Assembly: GCF_004912195.1 (NCBI RefSeq)
Contig: NZ_STGW01000010.1
Span: forward strand, 43,268-107,267
Direction: 5' to 3'
DNA: 64,000 bases
From: Nocardioides caeni
GTDB taxonomy: Bacteria > Actinomycetota > Actinomycetes > Propionibacteriales > Nocardioidaceae
The notes under the pieces were generated by a model that was not told where the DNA came from, made no database searches, and saw only the letters and a program-made list of their open reading frames with translations. Every line of letters begins with the position of its first letter. The first letter of the stretch is position 1. Below, one piece after another: positions 57,405 through 64,000 of the stretch. The position numbers and the translations under genes were made by a program.

Positions 57405-57425
57405 GACAGTAATAGTGTCACAATC
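57397..57425 (+). promoter_or_regulatory. MerR-type promoter/operator of the fadA2-fadB2 operon
   Basis: TTGACC (57397-57402) is followed by the palindrome TGACA-GTAATAG-TGTCA (57404-57420) and then ACAATC/CAATCG. An operator lying in the spacer between -35 and -10 is the classical MerR arrangement. On the opposite strand the same bases form the MerR gene's -10 (CACTAT). The flanks GACC and CAATCGG match the site at 53424. Confidence 0.75.
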
Positions 57426-57535
57426 GGAGCAGGGACACTTCCCCCGAACGGCGCGCCCGGCCTCCGGCCGGATCCTCGCCGGACTCCACCGCCACTCCAC
57501 TGGCACCGCACCAGTCATCCGAAACAAGGACGGTC

Positions 57536-58747
57536 ATGGCAGAAGCATTCGTGTACGACCACCTCCGCACCCCGCGTGGACGCGGCAAGGCCAACGGATC
57601 CCTCCACGAGGTGAAGCCCGTCGACCTCGCCGTCGGTCTGCTCGACGCCGTGCAGGAGCGCAACCCGGGTCTCGACACCAACCGGATCGACGACGTCATC
57701 CTCGGTGTCGTCTCGCCGATCGGCGACCAGGGCGGCGACATCGCCAAGACCGCCGCGATCGCTGCCGGTCTGCCTGACACCGTCGCCGGTGTCCAGCTCA
57801 ACCGCTTCTGCGCCTCCGGCCTCGAGGCCGTCAACCAGGCCGCGGGCCGGGTCCGCGGTGGCTTCGAGTCGCTCATCATCGCCGGTGGCGTGGAGTCCAT
57901 GAGCCGGGTGCCGATGGGCTCCGACGGCGGCGCCTGGGCCTCCGACCCGGCGACCGCTTTCAAGGCCGGCTTCGTGCCCCAGGGCATCGGCGCCGACCTG
58001 ATCGCCACGATCGAGGGCTGGAACCGCGAGGACGTCGACGCCTATGCCGCCGAGGCGCACCACCGGGCCGCCAAGGCCCAGGCCAACGGCTACTTCGACG
58101 GCGCGATCGTGCCCGTCACGGACCTCAACGGTGTCACCATCCTCGACCGGGACGAGACCGTCCGCCCCGACACCTCGGTCGAGGGTCTCGCCGGCCTCAA
58201 GCCGTCCTTCGCCCAGCTCGGCGCCGACGCCGGCTTCGACGACGTGGCGCTCGAGAAGTACCACTGGCTCGAGAAGATCAACCACGTCCACCACGCCGGC
58301 AACAGCTCGGGCATCGTGGACGGCTCGGCCCTGACCCTGATCGGCAACGAGCAGGTCGGCAAGGACCTCGGCCTGACCCCGCGCGCCCGCATCATCGCGA
58401 CCGCGGTGTCCGGCGCCGACCCGATCATCATGCTCACCGGACCCGCGCCGGCCGCCCGCAAGGCGCTCGCCGTCGCTGGCCTCGGCGTCGAGGACATCGA
58501 CCTGTTCGAGATCAACGAGGCCTTCGCCGCCGTCGCGATGCGCTTCATGCGCGACATGGGCATCAGCCACGAGATCACCAACGTCAACGGTGGCGCCATC
58601 GCCATGGGCCACCCGCTCGGTGCGACCGGCGCGATGATCCTCGGCACGCTGATCGACGAGCTCGCGCGTCGCGAGCTGCGCCGCGGCCTCGCCACGCTCT
58701 GCGTCGGCGGCGGCATGGGCATCGCCACGATCGTTGAGCTCGTCTGA
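57536..58747 (+). CDS. fadA: Acetyl-CoA C-acetyltransferase (3-ketoacyl-CoA thiolase), second copy
   Basis: A 403-residue thiolase. The nucleophile Cys is in [16 protein letters not shown], the His in [18 protein letters not shown] and the second Cys in [10 protein letters not shown]. It has Ala-Ser where the copy at 25702 has Gly-Ser after the Cys, but the same length and overall sequence, so they are paralogues. ATG 57536 is preceded by GGACGGTC, and a leader of about 100 nt separates it from the MerR-type promoter. fadB2 follows after a 130-bp gap filled by a repeat. Confidence 0.95.
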   Translation: MAEAFVYDHLRTPRGRGKANGSLHEVKPVDLAVGLLDAVQERNPGLDTNRIDDVILGVVSPIGDQGGDIAKTAAIAAGLPDTVAGVQLNRFCASGLEAVNQAAGRVRGGFESLIIAGGVESMSRVPMGSDGGAWASDPATAFKAGFVPQGIGADLIATIEGWNREDVDAYAAEAHHRAAKAQANGYFDGAIVPVTDLNGVTILDRDETVRPDTSVEGLAGLKPSFAQLGADAGFDDVALEKYHWLEKINHVHHAGNSSGIVDGSALTLIGNEQVGKDLGLTPRARIIATAVSGADPIIMLTGPAPAARKALAVAGLGVEDIDLFEINEAFAAVAMRFMRDMGISHEITNVNGGAIAMGHPLGATGAMILGTLIDELARRELRRGLATLCVGGGMGIATIVELV

Positions 58748-58836
58748 GCTCTGCGCTTGCGCAGAACTCAGGAACGAGCCAGGTCGAGTAGCGCCCGCGG
58801 CTGAGGAACGAAGCCGCGACGGCGCGTATCGAGACC
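58745..58836. repeat. Hairpin and palindromic repeat inside the fadA2-fadB2 operon
   Basis: A hairpin begins at the fadA2 stop: TGAGCTCTGCGC-TT-GCGCAGAACTCA (58745-58770), 11 of 12 bases paired. A second structure follows at 58782-58836, with outer arms GGTCGAGTAGCGCC and GGCGCGTATCGAGACC and a perfect inner stem CGCGGCT/AGCCGCG. Both lie between two genes that should be co-transcribed, so they may reduce read-through or stabilise the upstream mRNA. Confidence 0.7.
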
Positions 58837-58877
58837 CAGTCGTCTTCGAACCAGACTTCACTGAACAGGACACAACA

Positions 58878-61079
58878 TTGAGCACCGACACCCAGACCGC
58901 CGTGCGCTACGAGCGTGACGCCGACGGCATCGTCACCCTGACCCTTGACGACCCCAACGCCAGCGCCAACACGATGAACGAGCTCTACATCAGCTCGATG
59001 AAGGCCGCTGTCGACCGTCTCTACGACGAGCAGGACGACGTCACCGGCGTCGTCATCGCCTCGGCCAAGAAGACCTTCTTCGCCGGCGGCAACCTCAAGG
59101 GCATGGTCACCGCGACCCGGGACGACGCCGCCGACGTGATGTCGATGAGCGAGAACGTCAAGGCCGACCTCCGCCGCCTCGAGCTGTTCCCCAAGCCCGT
59201 CGTCTCCGCGATCAACGGCGCCGCCCTCGGCGGTGGCTGCGAGATCACCCTGGCGACCCAGCACCGGATCGCCGTCGACGACAACTCCGTCAAGATCGGC
59301 CTGCCCGAGGCGAGCCTGGGCCTGCTGCCCGGCGGCGGCGGCGTGACCCGCACCGTCCGCATGTTCGGCATCCAGACCGCGCTGATGGACATCCTGCTGC
59401 AGGGCGCGCAGTTCAACCCGCAGGCCGCTCTCAAGAAGGGCCTGATCGACGAGGTCGTCGCCACCCGCGAGGAGCTCGTCCCCGCGGCGAAGGCATGGAT
59501 CAAGGCCAACCCCGAGTCGGCCCTCAACCCGTGGGACGCCCCGGGCTACAAGATGCCCGGCGGTACGCCGAAGTCGCCCGCCCTGGCCGCCTTCCTCCCG
59601 GCCTTCCCGGCCCTGCTGCGCAAGCAGACCAAGGGTGCCGTCTATCCCGCCGCCCGCGCGATCCTCGCGGCCGCGGTCGAGGGTGCGCAGGTGGACTTCG
59701 ACACCGCCTCGCGCATCGAGTCCCGCTACCTGGCGAACCTGATCGTCAACCAGGGCTCGAAGGACATGATCCAGGCGTTCTTCTTCGACCTGCAGGCGAT
59801 CAACTCCGGCTCGCTGCGTCCGCAGGGCCCCGAGAAGTACACCGCCAAGAAGGTCGTCGTGCTGGGCGCCGGCATGATGGGCGCGGGCATCGCCTACGTC
59901 ATGGCCAAGTCCGGTGCCGAGGTCGTCCTCAAGGACATCTCGGTCGAGGCCGCCGAGAAGGGCAAGTCCTACTCCGCCGGTCTGCTCGACAAGGCGATCA
60001 GCCGGGGCAAGTCCACCGAGGAGAAGAAGGCCGAGCTGCTCGGCCGGATCACCGCGACGGACAACCCGGCGGACGCCGCGGGTGCCGACATCGTCATCGA
60101 GGCCGTGTTCGAGGACCCGGCCCTCAAGGCCAAGGTGTTCGCGGAGGTCCTCCCGCACCTCGCGCCCGACGCCGTCCTGTGCTCCAACACGTCGACGCTG
60201 CCGATCACCGAGCTCGCCGCCGGTCTGGAGAACGAGGCCGACCGTCCGCGGTTCATCGGCCTGCACTTCTTCAGCCCCGTCGACAAGATGCCGCTGGTCG
60301 AGATCATCGCCGGCAAGGAGACCTCGGACGAGGCGCTCGCCAAGGCCTACGACGTCGTCCTGCAGATGCGCAAGACGCCGATCGTGGTCAACGACAGCCG
60401 TGGGTTCTACACCTCGCGCGTCATCGGCTACATGGTCAACGAGGGCCTGGCGATGCTCGCCGAGGGCATCCACCCGTGGAGCATCGAGCGGGGCACCACC
60501 TCGGCCGGCTACCCGGCTCCGGTGCTGCAGCTGACCGACGAGCTCAACATGGAGCTGATGCAGAAGATCGCCAAGGCCACCCGCGACGCCGCCGAGCGCG
60601 ACGGCACGTCGTACGCCGATCACCCGGGCTCGTCCGTCGTCGACAAGATGGTGGAGGCCGGTCGTCCCGGTCGTCTCCGTGGCGCCGGCTTCTACGAGTA
60701 CGTCGACGGCAAGCGCGGCTCGATCTGGGCCGGTCTGGCCGACCTCTTCCCGGTGTCGGAGACGCAGATCCCGATCGAGGACATCCGCGACCGGATGCTC
60801 TTCGCCGAGGCGCTCGAGACCGCGAAGTGCTTCGAGGAGGGTGTCATCACCTCCGCCGCGGCCGCCAACATCGGCTCGATCATGGGCATCGGCTTCCCGC
60901 CGATGACCGGTGGTGCGGCCCAGTTCATGACGGGCTACGAGGACAAGGAGTCCGGCGAGATCGGCCTCAACGCCTTCCTCGCGCGTGCCGACGAGCTGGC
61001 CGCGGCCTACGGCGAGCGCTTCCAGGCCACGCCGTGGCTGCGCGAGCTCGCTGCCTCGGGCAAGGGCTTCCCTGCCTGA
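58878..61079 (+). CDS. fadB: FadB-like 3-hydroxyacyl-CoA dehydrogenase / enoyl-CoA hydratase, second copy
   Basis: A 733-residue multifunctional enzyme. The crotonase part has FFAGGNLKG, GAALGGGCEITLATQHRIA and LPEASLGLLPGGGG. The dehydrogenase part begins [23 protein letters not shown] (about residue 325), has the catalytic His in [19 protein letters not shown] and GFYTSRVIGYMVNEGLAML. The C-terminus ends ELAASGKGFPA. TTG 58878 with AGGA upstream is proposed as start because the crotonase sequence begins right after it; no ATG fits. It is a paralogue of the protein at 26946 and pairs with the thiolase at 57536. Confidence 0.94.
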   Translation: MSTDTQTAVRYERDADGIVTLTLDDPNASANTMNELYISSMKAAVDRLYDEQDDVTGVVIASAKKTFFAGGNLKGMVTATRDDAADVMSMSENVKADLRRLELFPKPVVSAINGAALGGGCEITLATQHRIAVDDNSVKIGLPEASLGLLPGGGGVTRTVRMFGIQTALMDILLQGAQFNPQAALKKGLIDEVVATREELVPAAKAWIKANPESALNPWDAPGYKMPGGTPKSPALAAFLPAFPALLRKQTKGAVYPAARAILAAAVEGAQVDFDTASRIESRYLANLIVNQGSKDMIQAFFFDLQAINSGSLRPQGPEKYTAKKVVVLGAGMMGAGIAYVMAKSGAEVVLKDISVEAAEKGKSYSAGLLDKAISRGKSTEEKKAELLGRITATDNPADAAGADIVIEAVFEDPALKAKVFAEVLPHLAPDAVLCSNTSTLPITELAAGLENEADRPRFIGLHFFSPVDKMPLVEIIAGKETSDEALAKAYDVVLQMRKTPIVVNDSRGFYTSRVIGYMVNEGLAMLAEGIHPWSIERGTTSAGYPAPVLQLTDELNMELMQKIAKATRDAAERDGTSYADHPGSSVVDKMVEAGRPGRLRGAGFYEYVDGKRGSIWAGLADLFPVSETQIPIEDIRDRMLFAEALETAKCFEEGVITSAAAANIGSIMGIGFPPMTGGAAQFMTGYEDKESGEIGLNAFLARADELAAAYGERFQATPWLRELAASGKGFPA

Positions 61080-61107
61080 TCTCTGCTCTGCTCCACCCGT
61101 TCCACCT

Positions 61108-61143
61108 GCACGGCCCGGCTCGCCTCGGCGAGCCGGGCCGTGC
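61108..61143. terminator. Strong hairpin terminator after fadB2
   Basis: A 17-bp perfect stem (arms 61108-61124 and 61127-61143, GCACGGCCCGGCTCGCC and complement) with a two-base spacer lies 29 bp after the fadB2 stop, before the convergent MFS gene. Confidence 0.85.
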
Positions 61144-61215
61144 GGCGTCTCCCGGGCCGGGAACATCGTGCCGGGTTCCCGCGCTGTGCCGATGGCGTCC
61201 TGGTCGTCACGGCGG

Positions 61216-62445
61216 TCAGGTCCGTTCGGGCACCGGTAGCCGTCGTACGAGCAGGATGGCGCAGGCGGTGAGCACCGCGCAGGCCGTGTAGAGCAGCCAG
61301 TAGTTCTGGCTGCGGTCGTGGCCCACCAGGTCCGGTCCGATGGAGAGCACGACGGGCGCGCCGGCAGTGACGAGCGACTGCGGCAGGGTGCGCGCGACGC
61401 TGAAGATTCCGAGGAACCGTCCTTCCTCGCCGGCCCGGAGCACGTGGAGCACCAGGGTGAGATCGAGGGCGTTGAAGATCCCGACGCCGATCCCGGCCAG
61501 TGACGTCGCCGCGATGTAGCCGGGCGCCGACGTCGTGAAGGACAGCGCGATGCACGCCAGGACGATGACGCTGAGTCCGGTCACGAGCGCGGGACGGTAG
61601 CCGACGTGAGCGACGATCCACCGGGCGAGGAGGCCCGCAGCCAGCAGCCCGAGCAGGGCAGCGATGATGCCCGCGATCCCGACGATCGTCGCCGAGCTGT
61701 CGGTGTCCAGGCCGGCACGCCTCTCCAACAGGTGGACGCCGAACAGAGCCGTCGCGGCCCACCCGCTCTGGGCGACGAGGCGTTGGACCCACAGTCGCCA
61801 GAAGCCGTCCGGAGCGCTGATCTTGCCGCGCACGCGGGCCGGAAGCGAGCGCCGGCGTGCACGGGAGACGCGTCCCAGGCGAAGCGCGCACGCCGCGACC
61901 ACGACCAGGGAGACCATCGGAAGAGCCGTGAACAGCACGACGGGCTCCTTCGGCAGCACGGCCGCGACACCCGCGCCGAGCGCGATCGAACCGGTCGCCG
62001 AGCCCGCGAACCACGCTGCCACCTGGGGCCACGCGGCCCTGCCGAGAAGGTCGGGGACAGCGCCGTAGAGCGCTGAGACGGCGGCGGTGATGCCGAGTTG
62101 GGTCGCGGTCCAGGCAAGGACCATCGCGGCGGGGGAGTCCGCGGCGATCAGGGCGGCCTGGGCGAGGGTCGCCGCAGCGGTGCCGCCGACGATCCATGGC
62201 GTGCGTCGCCCCGTAGTGCGATAGGTCCGGTCGCTGAGCCACCCGAAGATCGGAGCGGACAGGATGGCGGCCAGGCCGCCGACCGCGAGCGTCAGGCCCA
62301 GGATCGACTCCGCTCGCATCGACGATCTGATGTCGTCGATGCGCACCGGCAGCGCGACAGTGGCGCCGGAGAAGGAGCAGCCGAGCAGGAAGACTTCAGC
62401 GACGCAGAGAGTGAGGACCAGCTGTCGCTGTGACGGGTCCGTCAC
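61216..62445 (-). CDS. MFS transporter
   Basis: A 409-residue protein with about 12 membrane segments and the major-facilitator loop after helix 2 (APIFGWLSDRTYRTTGRRTPWIVGG), a variant of the G-x-x-x-D-R-x-x-R-R motif. The second half has LLARWIVAHVGYRPALV and FNALDLTLVLHVLRAGEEGRFLGIFSVARTLPQS. The R-T-G-R-R-x-P sequence resembles glycoside-pentoside-hexuronide/sugar-type MFS members, but the substrate is unknown. GTG 62445 overlaps the stop of the LuxR gene upstream, so the two are co-transcribed and the regulator probably controls the transporter. Confidence 0.88.
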   Translation of the reverse strand: MTDPSQRQLVLTLCVAEVFLLGCSFSGATVALPVRIDDIRSSMRAESILGLTLAVGGLAAILSAPIFGWLSDRTYRTTGRRTPWIVGGTAAATLAQAALIAADSPAAMVLAWTATQLGITAAVSALYGAVPDLLGRAAWPQVAAWFAGSATGSIALGAGVAAVLPKEPVVLFTALPMVSLVVVAACALRLGRVSRARRRSLPARVRGKISAPDGFWRLWVQRLVAQSGWAATALFGVHLLERRAGLDTDSSATIVGIAGIIAALLGLLAAGLLARWIVAHVGYRPALVTGLSVIVLACIALSFTTSAPGYIAATSLAGIGVGIFNALDLTLVLHVLRAGEEGRFLGIFSVARTLPQSLVTAGAPVVLSIGPDLVGHDRSQNYWLLYTACAVLTACAILLVRRLPVPERT

Positions 62446-64000
62446 CGCAGTTCCCGGCGACGGTCGCCGAAGAGACCGAGGGTGATCGCGCGTTCGATGG
62501 CCGCGTCGCGGTTGTTGACGCCCAGCTTCTTGTAGATCGAGCGGAGCTGGCTCTTGACCGTGTGCTCGGAGACGTGGAGCGCTTCAGCGAGATCGGCCCG
62601 GGAGTCGAACCGCAACATCGCCTCGAGCACGATCTGCTCGCGCCGGCTCAATGCCGCGGTGGCCGGCTCGACCAGCTGCCACCGAGCGATGCCCGGAGAG
62701 ACCCGGCCCGCGAAGTGGGCCACCGCAGCCGGCTCGCCCAGGTCGCTGGCGAACGCACGCAGGGCCGCGAGGTCGTCCGAGGACAGGTACATCAACTGCA
62801 GGCGCGGGCCATGGCACTCGTGCAGCGCGGCAATGCGACGCAGCAGCGTGGCGGCCACTTCCGCGCGCTCGGTCTGCACGGCGGCCGCCGCGGCCACGGT
62901 GAGGGTGGCCAGTGTGGAGCGGACGGTGTGGCCGGTCCTGGCTTCGAGCGCGGGCAGGTCGCGAAGCACGGCATCAGGGTTGCCCGTTGTCATCCGGGAC
63001 AGGGCCTCGGCCGGCGCGAGCTGGCCGTTGTGGGTCTGGCGCTGCTTCAGCACGTCGAGTGCCTGCTTGCGGTTGCCGGCCGCGAACCAGGAGATCGCGA
63101 GAATGTTGAGCAGGGCAGCCGTGGCGACGCTGTCACCGATCCCGGGAGGGGGCTGTGCGGCGAAGACCGCTTCGTGGAGGCGGTGAGTCTCGGTGCCGAC
63201 GGCGCCGAGACCGAGCCGGGCGTGGGCGAAGACCCAGTTGATGAGCGGCCAGAACTCGGCCGTGTGGAGGAACGCCTCACAGTCGTCGAACTGAGCGAGG
63301 GCGCCGTCGAAGTCGAAGTCGTCGAGGAGGAGCGTGGCCTGCCCGATCCGGCCGAGCGCGTTCATGTAGGAGTGGGCGTGATCGTGCGGCCACTTGTCGG
63401 GATCGATCAGGCTCGCGGTGGCGCGAGCGGCGGGAACACGGCCCTCGAACGCGCTGAGCCCGAGGCCGTAGACCAACGTGTAGTTGCGGCTCCACGGGCG
63501 GCCGGCTGCACTGATGGCGAGGTCGACGATCCGCTGCGCCTCGGCGAAACGGCCGACCTGGAAAAGCGAGTAGGCGTGGTGGCGCAGCGCCACCGGCCCC
63601 ACCTCGCCGAGCGCGTCGCGATCATCACGTCCCAGCGAATGGAAGTGAGCCATGCCCACGTCCGCCGCAGCGGCGGAGTCCGCGAAACGACCGATCCAAC
63701 GCAGGCTGCCTGCCTTGAAGACGTGGTGCAGTGCGACCTCAGTGGCGGAGAGGCCCGCCTGACGCTCCACGGAGTGCAGCGCCGGGGTCCGCAATGCCTC
63801 GGCCGCTCCCGCTCGTGTCCCGACATTGCTCAGCTGCGCCAGACCGTAGGCAAAGGCGAGAACCGGAGATCGGAGCAGGACCGAGCGCGGAATCCGGCTG
63901 AGGTGGGCGCCGAGACGATCCGTCGTGTAGCTCTCGGGGTTCGCCACCACGACCGTGCGGAAGATCGACTCGGCCAAGGCGTAGTTCGTGGCGTCGATGG
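62442..64000 (-). CDS. Large LuxR-family regulator, C-terminal part (5' end beyond the window)
   Basis: About 519 C-terminal residues of a large LuxR/MalT-like regulator; the frame stays open through the right edge, so the N-terminus is missing. The LuxR helix-turn-helix is at the end: LSRREQIVLEAMLRFDSRADLAEALHVSEHTVKSQLRSIYKKLGVNNRDAAIERAITLGLF. The preceding 430 residues are helical and Ala/Leu-rich with TPR-like units (RFAEAQRIVDLAISAAG, DFDFDGALAQFDDCEAFL). An ATPase domain, as in the LAL group, may lie upstream but cannot be seen. Its stop overlaps the MFS start. Confidence 0.88.
   Translation of the reverse strand, partial: IDATNYALAESIFRTVVVANPESYTTDRLGAHLSRIPRSVLLRSPVLAFAYGLAQLSNVGTRAGAAEALRTPALHSVERQAGLSATEVALHHVFKAGSLRWIGRFADSAAAADVGMAHFHSLGRDDRDALGEVGPVALRHHAYSLFQVGRFAEAQRIVDLAISAAGRPWSRNYTLVYGLGLSAFEGRVPAARATASLIDPDKWPHDHAHSYMNALGRIGQATLLLDDFDFDGALAQFDDCEAFLHTAEFWPLINWVFAHARLGLGAVGTETHRLHEAVFAAQPPPGIGDSVATAALLNILAISWFAAGNRKQALDVLKQRQTHNGQLAPAEALSRMTTGNPDAVLRDLPALEARTGHTVRSTLATLTVAAAAAVQTERAEVAATLLRRIAALHECHGPRLQLMYLSSDDLAALRAFASDLGEPAAVAHFAGRVSPGIARWQLVEPATAALSRREQIVLEAMLRFDSRADLAEALHVSEHTVKSQLRSIYKKLGVNNRDAAIERAITLGLFGDRRRELR

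Noticed and set aside
58584..61166. Leftward open frame of 860 codons across fadB2 and the thiolase end
   Set aside because: It is antisense to a clear FadB protein; composition is His/Gly/Asp/Arg-rich as in mirror frames of high-GC genes.

Overview
The window comes from a high-GC actinobacterium. GC-rich codons, many GTG starts, frequent ATGA/GTGA gene overlaps, leaderless start codons 6-7 nt after TANNNT boxes, GAF-ANTAR and PF13796-type sensors, MmpL proteins and a rubredoxin-fused AlkB all fit a Nocardioides-like member of the Nocardioidaceae. The genus is inferred from gene content, not proven.

Positions 1-4306 are one end of an integrated mobile element: a primase-polymerase/AAA+ replication protein running off the left edge, small co-directional ORFs, an excisionase, a divergent DNA-binding protein and a tyrosine integrase. 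Directly after the integrase lies the 3' half of a tRNA-Leu (4251-4306), the attachment site, followed by the terminator that would belong to that tRNA. Chromosomal sequence starts there with a DUF433/DUF5615 toxin-antitoxin pair and a chromate transporter.

Positions 6.6-15.9 kb form a general-stress island built around a SigB/SigF-family sigma factor (13602). It holds a PfpI-like protein, a DUF6328-lipoprotein-NRAMP-like-PRC-barrel-flavoprotein/Rieske operon, a GAF-ANTAR regulator, an SDR and a small DNA-binding-like protein. Several of these genes share an upstream GACT-N15/16-GGGTAC/T motif, which looks like the promoter of that sigma factor.

Positions 15.9-29.8 kb hold two lipid-oxidation blocks: a leftward five-gene oxygenase operon (PF10118 putative diiron protein, [2Fe-2S] flavin reductase, Baeyer-Villiger-type monooxygenase, SDR, aldehyde dehydrogenase) divergent from a TetR gene, and a rightward beta-oxidation operon (acyl-CoA synthetase, acyl-CoA dehydrogenase, thiolase, FadB-like fusion, TetR).

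Positions 29.8-46.5 kb are mostly envelope and signalling: two MmpL transporters, two NarL-type two-component systems, an ECF sigma factor fused to a zinc-finger/membrane/extracellular module beside a degenerate GGDEF-like protein, a nitroreductase, a glutathione-peroxidase-like enzyme, a TetR gene with its operator, and an NfeD-like/flotillin pair.

Positions 46.5-61.1 kb return to hydrocarbon and fatty-acid oxidation: a cytochrome P450, an AlkB-rubredoxin with ferredoxin and TetR behind two tandem operators, an alpha-methylacyl-CoA racemase-type CoA transferase, and a second fadA/fadB pair divergent from a MerR-type regulator. The racemase and the second fadAB share a near-identical operator, so they probably form one regulon. 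A DEAD-box RNA helicase lies between them. The right end has an MFS transporter and a large LuxR regulator cut by the window edge.

Several structured intergenic repeats are not explained by the genes. The clearest is a double-palindrome element present twice, after the peroxidase gene and after the racemase gene.
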